Below the pieces are notes generated by a model. The model ran no database searches, was not told the DNA's origin, and saw only the letters and a program-made list of their open reading frames with translations. From Lunularia cruciata (lineage: Eukaryota; Streptophyta; Marchantiopsida; Lunulariales; Lunulariaceae), in NCBI GenBank assembly GCA_948567375.1, contig OX419758.1, forward strand, positions 16,063,001-16,127,000: 64,000 bases of DNA, written 5' to 3'. A program made the position numbers and the translations under genes. Below, in pieces: positions 45,748-58,050 of the stretch; positions within the stretch are counted from its first letter, which is position 1; each line of letters starts with the position of its first letter.

Positions 45748-46716
45748 TGATTAGATTTGAGTTTTGATATATATATCTTTTGTATGTTTTCATTGTTTGA
45801 AAACATACAAAGTTTTATTGTATATACCATTACCAGATTTAATAAATATATTAATTAAAAATGCCTTATTTAATGAACTTGTGTGTTTACTTGATGCAAG
45901 AGTGAGTTTTAGTTGATGGATGACTAAATTTATCACTTGTGAATAGGTGCTCAAAAATTTTGTGTAGAGGCACATGCCTTATAGGTAGTGAGGTTATTGA
46001 GTGATAGTTTTAGGGAGGAAGTTCCTTCTCCATCTTCATCTTTTTGCTTGCTAGACCCATACCCATCATGAGATGCAAACCCAAACTGATGCAACCATTG
46101 TGGTAGATGCCACCCATATATTACCATGTAGTGTTGTGACTTAAGAAGCCTAGACTTCTGCATCATCGAGTAGTGTGGAGACTCAAGGGACTCAGATTGA
46201 GTTTAGAGAGAGGCTTTGCCTATCAAGAAAGTATGTTCATGTATTCTCTTCCCAAGCTTCATGCACAAGAAGATTATTATTGCGGATGATACTTGTTTGG
46301 CATCATATTATGTTTGTGGTAGCTCCAGTCTATATGCATGGGAGACAAAGACTTCTAGGCATGGTTGGTACACTCACACACAGTCAAGGATTGTACGGTA
46401 GGTCACACTTTATGGGGTTTTCTATTTCATTCAGTTTTGTTTGCTATGCTTTGAGGTTATCTTGTGGATAGATCTTACTCCGGTTGGAGTGGAGTGGTTG
46501 CTTTGGAGCATGTGGTAGTGGTCATAACTCCCAAAGGGAGTTCACACCGGGTCTTGCCTCATGGTATGTTTGTGTTCTATAGATGTCAAGCAAGATGATG
46601 AGTTTAGAGGACTTAAGAGTTAGATTGTATGAGCATCTCACTTCATTAGGTTTACCACTTTGTGATCTTTGTGATCTTCACTTCTTATCCTAGACAGATT
46701 TTCACTCTCTTATTAC
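45748..46716. other. Unassigned repeat DNA
   Basis: No complete frame. About 46180-46600 has broken protein-like wording on the plus strand (for example GWSGVVALEHVVVV followed by HRVLPHGMFVFYRCQ), probably the upstream part of the ORF at 46717. Confidence 0.4.
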
Positions 46717-47094
46717 ATGAACCATCCACATGGTGCTATCCATCCTACTATCTCTTGTCCTTACAAGGTAGAGAGAACTTCATACACTTGCTCATTTGGC
46801 TCTTTGATGAGTGCTTTGGATAGATTTGTCCATGATGATAGGCTTGTTGTTATTTGGGCAAAAGTGGAGTGGACATCTGGTAGACTACGTTCTTATAGTA
46901 GTGACCCATATTCCTTTCTTGCTACCGATATTAAGCACCAACCCTTGGATGAGAGAGAGTGGCCTCTTTGGTGGTCACTGAGTCCATTTTGGATTCAATA
47001 TCGTGTATATTGGCATAAACTTGAGGATGCATTAACAACACTTCTACATCATGTTTCATCTCCCTCTTCTTCTTCACCTCCTTCTCTAGCATAG
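46717..47094 (+). CDS. Hypothetical 125-aa ORF, Trp-rich with Ser/Pro tail
   Basis: ATG to TAG at 47092-47094. The sequence has a cluster of tryptophans (IWAKVEW, EWPLWWSLSPFW, YWHKLEDAL) and ends in a Ser/Pro-rich tail. Composition is unlike AT-rich random translation. No domain recognised. Upstream text suggests it is the 3' part of a longer, broken repeat ORF rather than a free-standing gene. Confidence 0.35.
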   Translation: MNHPHGAIHPTISCPYKVERTSYTCSFGSLMSALDRFVHDDRLVVIWAKVEWTSGRLRSYSSDPYSFLATDIKHQPLDEREWPLWWSLSPFWIQYRVYWHKLEDALTTLLHHVSSPSSSSPPSLA

Positions 47095-47319
47095 TTACAT
47101 GCCTTATTGGCTCCTCTTTTATACAAATCTTATGTACATTTATACATATCTTATGTATCATATTCTCTTGCATACCTTTTATCACATTTTCTCTAGATCT
47201 CCTTGTCAAACTCTCAAATGCATTTTATTGTGTTATGTGTCATTGCTTTTACATTTGATTGGGCATCAACTGGTGTCTACAAGTGCCACCCATAGAAGTT
47301 GAGCGTGATTGCACAACAT

Positions 47320-47565
47320 TGGGCACCTATGAGCTATGGTTGATCCATATCTTGGGGCAACAATAAGCACCACTGCATGCTGCCAAAACCCTACACTACT
47401 TGAGGCATCGGGCGGCACCGGGTGGCATCTTGCGGCACTAGGCATCTACAAGTTATAGTTGATTTGTGTCTCATGGCAGCAACAAGCACCATCATGTATT
47501 ACCAAAAACCCACTTGCGGCATCCAGTGGCATCAAGCAGCATTAGGCGGCACAAGGCATCAGGGA
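47320..47565. repeat. Tandem repeat, about 121-bp unit, two copies
   Basis: GGCACCTATGAGCTATGGTTGAT (about 47320) recurs as GGCATCTACAAGTTATAGTTGAT (about 47441). Both lead through AACAAGCACCA and a GGCGGCA/GGTGGCATC block. Divergence of roughly a quarter of positions makes it old. Confidence 0.75.
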
Positions 47566-47716
47566 AGAGCACTGATGAGCGGCAATGGCATCTGCTGAGC
47601 ATTGTCTTTTCAAAAAACTCATTTAACATTTCAAAAAACACGGTTTACATTTTGAACCATAAAATTTTTAGAAGACTCATCTTATTACACACTTAGTTGG
47701 GTTACATTGTGACATG

Positions 47717-48916
47717 CTATTTGCTATCACTAGAGTATGATGAATTTGGAGTAGTGTTTTTTCCTTCCAAAATAGAAGGATGATCTTCATGAAAAAATTG
47801 ATTTATTACTTTGAAATACATGCTTATTTCTTGAGGAGGTTTTCCTGCTCGGAAGAGGCTTTTGATTTCATGAGTGTGCTTTGACTCCAAAATCTTCTCC
47901 TTGAACTTGTGTTTGTCTACCCTAGGTTTTGTTTTATCAACACTCAATTTCTTCTAAATTTCAACTTTAAGCTTCTCTATCTCTAATCTAACGCATTCAG
48001 CTTCCATTTTCATAAGTATTTTCTCTCTTTTCCTCATGGTGGCTTCTAGTTTAGCTAGTCATAACCTCTCCCATGATTCTATAATATTTGCTTTCAACAT
48101 GGCGAATCTTGCTAAATCATGAGACAATGACATACTAGGAGACATTCTGGATACCTTACTTGCTGAAATTCCACCTTTTCTCCATTTTGGGTCACATTTT
48201 CCTTCTTGGTCCAAGAAAGTGCCCTTGGACTCATCCCCTATGGTAGAAGTTAGTAGAGATGGTGTAACAAAAGGTGAGCACTCTACGAGTGCCACAAATG
48301 GTGACTCCTCCTCAAGTGATTAGATTCCTTTATCCATGTAAACACTATGTATATTTTCCACCCTTGGATGTTTGGGACAAATTGGAGCCACGAGTCTAGG
48401 AGCACCATCTCTAAGGGAGATAGGAATTAAGAGCCCTCCTATGCACCTTCATGGATCTCCTTCAAGCCAACCTTGCTCAAATTGCAATTTAAATCCCCAA
48501 ACTTACCATAGTCTGTGGACTATTCTCAAATATGGCTTCCATTCTAGCAAAATGCATGCATATTCCATGCAATTTATCTTCTATAGTTCTCCACCCTTTG
48601 CCATATTCCTTCTCAATAAGACCCTCTCTTGAAGCCTTGTTCTTCAGCTCCCAAGTTTTTTTGTACTATTTCAAGTGCCTCAACCATTTCTTGTAGATCT
48701 TGTCACTTGTCCTTATCCCTCTTGTATAAAAAATGTAGCCATGAAACTGAAAGTGGTGGATTTTTTAATAGGCTTTTTGCAATTCCCACCATGCATATGT
48801 GAAAAATGCTCAAGGTCCTCCAAATAATCCAATATTTGGCTATAATGGTATGTCACCATGCAGAACCATTCATCTTCTTTTGCTTTGCAAGGCATGAAAG
48901 GAGCCATCCTCAACAA
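47717..48916 (-). other. Broken minus-strand readings, no gene assigned
   Basis: Three short minus-strand frames (48916-48713, 48295-48059, 47947-47717) have uneven, protein-like composition: HYSQILDYLEDLEHF, SMSLSHDLARFAMLKANI, FRAGKPPQEISMYFKVINQ. They lie in order and could be remains of one protein. I do not recognise it and see no start or splice pattern that would join them. Confidence 0.3.
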
Positions 48917-49958
48917 TTCTCCAAATTTCCCTAATTATTCAGGTTGCAAATCTAAACTTGAGTCTATAAATCTTGGATCTGCACCCAAAAGTGATCCTCC
49001 TCCACTACAACAAGGTACTTAATCTTCCATTGTTATATTATTACTACCCTTTTGGAGTAAAATCTCTCGACTCCCAATCAATTTTTGGGTTGCCATAGGG
49101 CAACAAAGATCATTTTCCATAACTCAAGCTATCTTTTGTGGCACTTATCTATGGAAATGAACCACCACACCAATGCAAACTACAAAACCACCATTTAGTT
49201 GATTGACAAAAGGAGCATTTGCACCCGAGATGCCAAATTTGAGTTGAGATTTTGAATAGTTCAAGAGCGGCATTTTGGATCTGCATATAAGTTTCAAATA
49301 TCTCACTCCAAAACCCACCCACCAAACCACATGGCTATCCTCTCAATAAACCACGTCACCTCTTTTGAAAATCATTTATTTCATTACGGCATTCCTAAAC
49401 ATCCATATTGTTACACCTGAATTTTATTAATGGACATAAATTTGACGGCATACACCGTACCACAATTTATGGTGCATTCATTTATTAACAACTAGTCTTG
49501 TTATAGAGTTCACTAAAAATACTTACAAAGTTTGTTATTTCTTCTATAGACATCCGTCAAAACTATTACTAAAACCCCCTATTGTCAAAGAAATTTCCAC
49601 CCTTTTTCTAGCTTCATCAAGATGTCAATTCCCAACTCTCAAGATGAACTGGAGCTGTGGAAAATTTAGTAGGATTTAGCCAGGCTGACAAAAATGGTCT
49701 TGTCATTTCCCACATCTAATTGAATTTTTGTGATGGCTAAATGCGCAGTTGAACAATGCAGTTTATTGAGTCTATCAACTGGAAGGAGTTTCACAACCAG
49801 AAATTATCTAGGCATTCATTGAGCCCAAATTTCCTAGGCATTCATCCAACTCAAGAACTTGCTTCAAATTGTATTCTCTTGGTATTCACAAAATTCAGTT
49901 CTTTGTATTCTCGAGAATTATGTAACTCAATTCATACATACCTTTCAGCTAACACTAT
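48917..49958. other. No gene seen
   Basis: AT-rich, with short unrelated frames and no match to repeats elsewhere in the window. Confidence 0.5.
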
Positions 49959-50250
49959 TGCCAACTAGGACAATCAACCATCACTTCTGTCCACATAATC
50001 TTGGGATACTATTAAGTCTTCGTTGCCAACTAGGTCAATCAACTATCACTTTGGTTCACATCAAACTTGGGGTGCTATTAACTCTTCATAGCCAACTAGC
50101 ACAATCAATTATCGTTTTTGGTCCACGTCAAGTTTGATATAATGTTGAGTCTTTGTTGCCAATTATGAAAATCAACAGTCTCTTTGGTCCACCCTTTCCT
50201 TGTTGACTAAGATTGTCAACTAATATCTTGGTACAAGTCTAGTAGTCTAG
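49959..50250. repeat. Tandem repeat, about 66-bp unit, nearly four copies
   Basis: Units begin TTGCCAACTAGGACAATCAA (49959), TTGCCAACTAGGTCAATCAA (50024), TAGCCAACTAGCACAATCAA (50090) and TTGCCAATTATGAAAATCAA (about 50156), each followed by TATCACTTTGGTCCACATCAA-like text. Similar single units occur at about 54006-54110 and 54365, on the other side of RT copy X2. Confidence 0.88.
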
Positions 50251-50813
50251 TTTGATATATTGTTAAGTTTTTGTTTATATTGTTTATATTGAAAAGTGCA
50301 CTTTGGAATGTTCAAGAAAGTGTGGAGATGGGAGAAGAGAGGGAGAGATATGAGAGGAAAGATCTATACTTTTTGAGTGCTCTCTTGGATATAGCACTGA
50401 AGTAGATAGTTGATTTTATTCATTTTTTATTTTGGTTCTATTAATCTAGATTGAAGACTATGGAGAATTTAGAAATTTATAAGGATTTTTAGGTTCTTTA
50501 GGGTTTAGAGTGATCATTACACATTGAGAGTGATGTGTTGGGATTTTTTATTTCTAATCTCTTGGTTTTCATGATTTAATTTCATGGGAATTTAGTTTGA
50601 AAATTTTGGAGATGGAAATTGAAAGTTATGAGAGTTTATAGTTTTTAGGGTTTGGAGAGATTGAATTTTTAAGTGAGTTTGGATGTGAGGGTTGTGGTTT
50701 TGCAAGTATGGGGAGATATGGAGAGGAGCATCATGTGTTAATATTGTTATTCTTGTGCTAGCCATGGCTTCACCTCCCATGTGGGGTCGCTTAAAGTGGA
50801 TGGGGATACACCA

Positions 50814-50877
50814 TGCCCGGTGTGTCACCAATGCTTTACCTCACAAGGGGTAAAGGCCCATGTGGGAAGGATGCACA
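50814..50877 (+). other. C2H2 zinc finger of X2
   Basis: CPVCHQCFTSQGVKAHVGRMH, that is C-x2-C-x11-H-x4-H, a classic DNA-binding finger. It is followed by a basic-aromatic stretch. R2-class elements begin with fingers of this kind that bind the target site. A frame change separates it from the RT in this copy. Confidence 0.75.
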
Positions 50878-53189
50878 AAGATTATGATTGGACCACTTAG
50901 GATGCCCACAAGAGGCAAATGATCACATTGACAGCATTGACACTTAGTATCATGCTTGCTTCTTTTATTCCATTGTTGATCGTCCCAAGGATATCGATCG
51001 AGTCGTGGGAGTGGCTAGCTTCTTAGATGGGTTGCATTTTGGGGTTATTTGAGACTAGTTTTCCATTTCATGTCTATTCCATAGGCTACCCCGCACACTC
51101 TATGATGAGGCTAGACAAGATTTTGGCCCATTACTTGATCGTTTGGCAGGTGATTCCTTGGACAAGTTAGCATGGTTCCTATTCTTCTTACTCCCTCAAT
51201 GGTGTCTTTATGCTAGAGGGGAACATGTTATGCTAGAGGGCATAAAGAGGTGGCTGCTAGATTTTGTCAATTTTGAGTGGAGGATTGGGTGGCCCTTCAC
51301 GAGGAGTTTGTTAGGGCTACATATTTTACGAGAAAAGTTTCACCACAAGATACCATAGAGTCCACTTAATTACAATGGTGTAGGACATTGGGTCAAGCAA
51401 GAGAGTTTAGTAGAGCAGTACGAGCACTGCATCCTTTGTCTATGGCGAGTCCTCCTGATGAGACTATCTCTTCCTTATGCTTACTACATCCTATAGTAGT
51501 AGAGAGACTACCACTAGAGGTCTTAGATTATTAGCCTGAGCAACCTCTATATCTTGATAGGTCACTTTTTGCACAAGCATTGTGCACTGCCCCTCACCTT
51601 TCTTCAAGAGGCTTGTAAAGGATAGTTTATGACCTTAGAGATTACTTTCATGCAGATGATCCTTCTAGTGGTTTTACCAAGTTATTTTAGGTGGTTGTAG
51701 TAATAGCAAGAGGAGACATTCCTATGTCTATTAGTTGGATGTTAGGTGCTAGTAAACTTCTCATGGTGGAGAAGGACACAAAGAGCATTAGACAGATTGC
51801 TATTGTAGAGATCTTTTTGTATTTGGTCAGTCATACCATTTTCCTTCAACATTGTTCTTAATTTTGACAACACCTTAGTCCACATCAGTTTGGAGTAGCT
51901 ACACTTGGAGGATATGAGGTTATATCTTTAAGCATTAAGGCATACTTGGATATCTATTCAGAGTGGATTGTCCTACAGGTGGATGTTGAGGATGCTTTTA
52001 ATAGCATCTTACGGGCATCCATCTTTAGAGAGCTTAGGGAGGCTAGTGGATCCTTGGTGAGTTTTATTCCTTTGTGCAATCTTTTTATGGCACTCTTGCT
52101 TCCCTTTTACTACCAGCATGGTGGTTCACAAGAAGGAGTCACCATCTTGGAGTCAACTATGAGTACACATCAAAGAGATCCTATAGAGGGACCTTATTTG
52201 CCGTGGCTCACTTTAGAGCTTTCCTATCTATTACTTTGTTCATGCTAGGTTGTGTATTTCCCTCCTTGGCAGATGATACACTCATCGTGGGCCTTGTAGA
52301 TCAGATTAGGCAGGCCTTTGACCACTTGACTATTGAGCTACATCTAGTAGACTTGAGAGTCAAGGTTTCAAGGTGTAGGGCATGGTTCCTTTAATTATTC
52401 CTCCCCACCTTGAGCTTCCAAAGGGATGTATCACATCTACATATGGACTATGTGTTCTTGGAGTGCCAATAGGATCCAAGGATTTTATCACATGCTTCTT
52501 AGATGTTGCCTTTGCACAAGATGTTCTCCATGTGGATGACCTTATGTTACTAGGAGATCCACAGGTGGCATTTGGTATACTCTCCTCTAGTATTGCTTGT
52601 CAACCATCCTACCTCATTCATATAGTTCTTCCCTCCTTGTCCTTCCTATCACGTTTGAGAGCCTTTGATAGGAGGATTATGGGAGTCTTTGGTGATATTA
52701 TTGGACCAAGGACATTTGAGTGTGTGACATGGGATTTGGCATGTAGCCAAAAGGCTTTGTTGATCTTGTGTGGAGCAGTGGGCTTGTTATCTATGGAGGA
52801 GACTACACCTATAGCATTTTTGGGTAGTTAGGCTCTCTTGGCACCCCTACACCTCTTGTTTTATGATCTTGGAGACTTATGTGACAAAGGTGGAGGAGTG
52901 ATCCTTTTCTCTTCAAATTTTATTGTGGCATATAAGAGATAGTCTATCCTCATAAGCACAAGAGGACTTTCCATCTTTTACTTCACTATTATCAAATTGG
53001 ACTAGAGGTTTATAGTCTTCCTTGATGGAGCAATAGTGTGAGCATACATTGCATTCTCTCTTAGTTGACTTGTCCATTCCTTAGGCTACTAGAGCACGTC
53101 TTTGCTCTTGCTCTAGCAAGGGTGAAGGATCTTGGATCCTAGCTTGATCGTGCATTAAGGCTTTCCAACTTGCACTAGCTACTTTCTCT

Positions 53190-53700
53190 ACAACGATGAG
53201 GTTTTGCCTAGGTTTGGTCCACCCATCTACATTTCATTACTCACTCGTGAGTGTGGTTGTACACTAGATGCAACAGTGGTCCATATGACCCAATGTCCTT
53301 TTAGAGGACAAAGGATAGCTACCCATGATGATATACGGACATAGTGTTTGCTATGGCACAAGAGAGTGGATACTTGGCTTGGATGAAGCGTTCATATGCT
53401 TTGCAGACAACACGTGTCATAGTACACTTATACTTGGTCCGAGTTGATCAAGTGACAATAGTAGATGTTGTGGTTATAGACCCTACATGAGGTATAATTT
53501 TAGAGGGAGTGATTACCCACCCTCTTGGGTGGGCGGTGAGTGCAATAGCAAGTCGGAAGGTCTCCAAGTATAGGGGTATGCAGCAAGGTCACGGTGTCTT
53601 TGTTCTTCTAGCTTTGGATTTATATGGAGTGATGGACACAACATTCAACACATTTGCAAGGGAGTGCATGAGAGCTTATCATGTTAGGCCCAAGAGGTAG
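53190..53700 (+). other. C-terminal knuckle and PD-(D/E)XK-like nuclease of X2
   Basis: C-x-C-x7-H-x3-C at 53252-53296 (CGCTLDATVVHMTQC). After about 50 codons comes VDVVVIDP (53461), then ASRKVSKYRGMQ and VLLALDLYGVM, then FNTFARECM to the stop. In X4 the same region reads RVDIVTFMDGRCIFYDVVV, giving the first D and second acid of a PD-(D/E)XK core. One frame change lies between knuckle and nuclease. Nuclease assignment is by pattern only. Confidence 0.6.
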
Positions 53701-54519
53701 CACTCTCACTCTCATACTTTGAAGCATATTTTAGATAGTGTGTGTCCATTCCTCTACAAAAAGTAGTAGTTGATGCAATCCACAAGAAAGCAATCACACT
53801 AGGTGATTCTTCTTTGGATGCTCCAGTTGTTTGTAGACCACATGACTTGCATAGCTTGGATATCTTAGGTGCAATAGGGCATATTTCTCATACAGACTCT
53901 ATTGGGGCTAAGACCTATTTTACCTTTTCCATCTTTCCCTTGTACCCCATCTTCTCATCCTTCATTTTTCCTATATGGTCGTTCTTTCACAAAAAATTCA
54001 TTACATACTAAGGCTATCAATTGTCACTACGTCCACAAATTTATAGTCAACTTAGATTATCACTGTCACTTTTTTCCACATCAAACTTAGGATCTTATCT
54101 TAGGACAACAAACTTTGTAGACCTTATAATTTGTATAGCTAGGATGTCAAAGATATACTAGGGCACTTTATAGACCTTATAGTTACGATATGTATAGTTA
54201 GGATATCTTAGATATACTAGAGTAAATTTCTCATATGAGCACTTCTGAGGTTTAGTCTCATTTTTCTTCTTTTGTCTCATTATTCAAAGGTTTGATGGGG
54301 CTTCCCTTCCTTAGTGTTATCTAAGTGATAGTCTTTTTCTTCAACTAAGGATGTTATTAAGTTTTTGTTGCCAACAAAGACAATGGATCAAGTCAAATGC
54401 TTGAGAGCTAAATGGAATACCTTGAAGGAAAAAGAGAGAATAAAAAAGCACATAAAAGTGCATATGGACCAAATGTGCCAAGCGGGCCCAAAGCTCAACA
54501 TAGAAAAACATACCAACAT
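53701..54519. other. 3' flank of X2, no gene seen
   Basis: Contains single units related to the 66-bp repeat (about 54006-54110 and 54365-54400) and a local duplication around TATAGACCTTATA...AGATATACTAG (about 54110-54225). No protein recognised. Confidence 0.5.
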
Positions 54520-57500
54520 AACCCTCAAGAAAAGGAAAAGTAACCCAAAAAGAAACCTACTCTTGAACTAAATGATATAGATCCTCCGAAGGTATGATTG
54601 GCAGATGAGGAAGGAGGGCCTCTAACATGTTGGAAGCTCCCACCACCACTACAGGTCGGTGAAGACCCAATGATTGTGCTCCTCTCCATTCTAGTGAACC
54701 CCGTGCTGCACCACAAAAGAGACCATCAAAATGGTATGGAGATAGCCAAAAATCTCCACCACCAATGGGATGAAGGTGCCAAAGGTGTGTTGTGCAATGT
54801 AGTGGTCCTCCTTTCACCTACTAACAATGGTCATTGTAGCTCCTGCTTGTGAGCCCACTGTAACCAAGGATTCTGACCTGCAACCACCACATCATAAAAG
54901 ATACATCTGCCATCCATGAATGTGACTATGTCTACCCTCACCCTCTAAGGAGGCAGTCTTGGCAGGTCCAACCAATGCTCAACCTATACATAGGAACAAG
55001 TGGATTGTAAGATCTGAGCTACTATGTCTCGGAGTGCATGGTGAACTTGGGTGGGCTCTACCTCTACAACACAATGCAAAATGTGGATGCTTGAAGTGTC
55101 AAATGTATCCCTGCATGCACACTTGTCTGATATCCTTAGCAGAGCTAGATGTGATAGTCCCAAGCATTGGCAAAGTGCCATGGTAAACTCCTCCAAGGTG
55201 AAACAAAAGTCCTTTATCAAAGGAGAGGCATAAGCCATGCCCTAGATTCTTTCCTTCCAAAGGAGAGAATCCTAGCTCTATCAAGAACAAGTGCCTTAGT
55301 GAAGATGCTAGTGAGGGTGTGAGTGTGCATATGTTCATTGAGATATGCATGTATCTTCCTAAAGCATAGGGATATAAAGTCAACAAATTGGTTAAATATT
55401 ATACAAGCGGGTCTTGGCAATAGATCACAACCCACTTGGACATATAGCTGGAATGTATGAGGGACAAAGTCAATTGTCTTGATAGGTGCCAATGGAAAAG
55501 GATGACTATAATATATGAACCTATCTGCCATTAAGGAGGCCTTTAGTACCCATGCTCTAAGATATGATGCCGATGTGATTGCTTCCTATAATATTACACC
55601 ACAACCTCCCATGTCTATGAGGAGAGCAATCTGCAAGCTAAGCCACTAGTTTGCTAATTGAGTGTAATACTCCAAGGACAAGAGAAGAGAGAAAACACAG
55701 ATTTCACACTCAATCATCCAATGCCACAAAGGAGCACTTTCTCTTTATTATATAGACAGAGAGGATCTCCTCCAAGGAAGCTCCACCATAGGATTAGGCA
55801 CACAGATAGGTGACATGTCAGCAAGCTCCACCCTTGGATTACTTACTTGAATGGGTGACATTTTGGTCCTGGTCCTATCTAGTTTGTCAAACAAGCTTGG
55901 ACCAAAGGGAATCTTTTAGGGAATCTTCCTATAGGAATCTAAGAATCATATGGGTGAGGTACCATTGGAAAGCTCTTGACAAGACAAAGCTAGTGGGAGG
56001 GAGGGTCAGCCTTCCCTGTTTTGGGAAGAATGTACATATTTTTGAGGCCTAATTCATCCATTTAGGCCTCTGAAGTTGCCTTCAAAGATTTAAGGCATAT
56101 TTCAATTCCTACTCTATTAGTAGAAGTCCCATTTTGGTGATACCTCTTTCTGATCTGTTTAGTCCCTCATGTGTAACATCCTTCCAAATGTTACCAAACC
56201 AATTCTCACCTTTAAATCATATGTCTAGCTATTGGTTCTAAGGTTTTCAATTCTATTTCAATTTATGCCCTATTAGTAGAATTACTCTTTTGGTGATAAT
56301 TCTATCTAATCTATTTTGACCATCATGTATAACATCATTCTCAATGTTACCAAACTGAATTTCACATCTACGTCATATGGCTAGCTCTTGGTATTACATT
56401 GAGAGAGCATGCATGGCCCTAAAAGAGTAAAGAAGGTATGACGTATGGTGTAGATGGGTGAGAGGTACTATTGTGAGAAGGTATGTATGGGCAAAATAGA
56501 AGGCTCTAGGTACATAACATCATGTGAGGATGAGTATGCCACTTGGGTACTCCCAAGCAAGGGAGGAGATGAGCATGGGCAACAACTTGTACTAAGGTAT
56601 CAAAGATATATGTTCTACAAATCATCCTCTCCTAAGCAAGAACCCAAAACCCCAAACCCCTTGATGGAAATTGGAAACCAAGTGTGAAGTTTGTGGCAAT
56701 GAGAGTTGTATGTGGATTCTAGTCCTTGCATTTATGAGTTTTGATTGGTAAACCCAAAGCCTCTAAATTAAGATTGAACATCAACACTAATTGAACTACA
56801 TCCTATTAAGGGCCTACAATATGTGTATCATCTAAGAGAGATGGAAAGGGACAAGTGGGTAAAGCAACTACAACCTTTTGCAAAGCTATGCAATAAGCTA
56901 TGGCAAATAATGGTCCTTCCAAGGGATCTCCCTAGCATGTGCTCTTTGTTAAAGCCAACTACATGAAATCCCCTATGGTAGTATAATGGCTATACAATAA
57001 AGGTGTCTTAATACCACAATATTCATTTACAATGAGAATCAAGGGAGTGATCTGATTCCTTACTAAACAAAGAGTTTGAAAAAAGCTAGGACAAGAGATG
57101 GTATTATAGGCTTTTGAGACATCTACTTGGACTACCACCCAATCAACATGGATGACCAAGGAAGCTCTTATGACCACCATGACCATCTTGCAACCCCTTG
57201 GAATAGCCACCACATACTGATAAGGAGATAGGAAAGATGAAAAAGAACGATGAAGTTGGAGACATATTATTTTATGGAACGATGTAAGAAGATGTTTGGA
57301 TATGCAGTGAACACAAGGAGTCCTTGACAAAGCAAGGAGATGAGATGCCTCAAAAAAAGAGTAGCGTTAGGGTCACTAGACCCAAGGAAATTCATTGGAA
57401 AAATGAAAGAGAGGAAGGGAACCAAAATCTTGCATGTCAAGAGAGAGACAATCAAGTAAATGCTAAAAAACCAAATATGAATGCCCTCTATCAAGAAATT

Positions 57501-58050
57501 TGGAGAGTAAAGTAGAGCATGACCAAAGATGGACTCAATAAGTTGTAGCTCTTCATCTAGATGGTAATCATGGACAAATGAAGAGAGATCATATGTGGCT
57601 TATAGATGGAGATCCTATATGGCCTATAATATAACTATAAAAAAGAGTGCTACCTTGAGGGTGATAGGGGCTACTCAAAGATATTCCCAAGCTTGACCTA
57701 ACATCAAGGAATGATGGTGATGTCCATGCTTTGAAGGTAGAGCGTGAGGCTATGATCACTCTATGATCCATCTAGATATTGCTTGGGCTTGGATGGTGTA
57801 CTCCTCTTGCAAAGTTGCCCAATCTCCTCTCATAAAGTGGTGAATCCAAGAGGTGGTCTTGCAATGTCCTAATGCACTCCCATGGGCAAGAGGGAGTAAG
57901 GTCTATTATAAGAAAAGGGTTCAAGTGGAGACATCTCTCACTTAGTCATCTGCCAAGACATCCCATAAAAGTAAGGAGAGGATGGAGCCTGCAAGATGTT
58001 GTAGGGTATAAGAATTCAAGTGTATATATGGAGTCTCAAGAGACTAAGAA
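54520..58050 (-). pseudogene. RT element X4 (minus strand), interrupted by solo LTR J
   Basis: Reads 5' to 3' from about 58050 down. HHFMRGDWATLQEEY (about 57850) corresponds to the pre-RT helical region. 57330-56959 is open and holds SFLSPYQYVVAIPRGCKMV and motif A VVQVDVSKAYNTI (about 57135-57095). The solo LTR sits at 55672-56398. After it come CACRDTFDTSSIHILHC (C-x-C-x9-H-x3-C, 55121-55071), HHALRDIVAQIL (about 55050-55015) and RVDIVTFMDGRCIFYDVVV (about 54940-54882), the nuclease core. Motif C is not clearly preserved. X4 and X2 differ enough to be distinct subfamilies, which makes their shared domain order more telling. Confidence 0.72.
55672..56398 (-). mobile_element. Solo LTR J (duplicated-U3 subfamily) inside X4
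   Basis: 727 bp, TGTAATACTC...GGTATTACA, with tandem U3 duplication and a perfect 5-bp target-site duplication TTGAG at 55667-55671 and 56399-56403. No internal sequence, so a recombined solo LTR. Confidence 0.96.

Larger units (their letters stand above)
50745..53700 (+). pseudogene. RT element X2: C2H2 finger - RT - CCHC knuckle - nuclease (RLE-type non-LTR-like)
   Basis: The longest copy. In order: C2H2 finger (50814-50877), a helical region with LAWFLFFLLPQWCLYARGE (about 51164-51220), TAPHLSSRGL-like block (about 51588-51617), RT motif A QVDVEDAFN (51976-52002), motif C LADDTLIVG (52266-52292), VLGVPIGS (about 52459), LSFLSRLRAFDRRIMG then FGDIIGP (about 52635-52705), GGAVGLL-type block, CCHC knuckle (53252-53296), VDVVVIDP (53461-53484) and SRKVSKYRGMQQGHG (53551 onward) to the stop at 53698. 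The last part resembles a PD-(D/E)XK nuclease with the K-x2-KY of R2-type endonucleases. Several frameshifts and stops make this copy inactive. Placement near R2/NeSL-like clades is inference. Confidence 0.75.
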
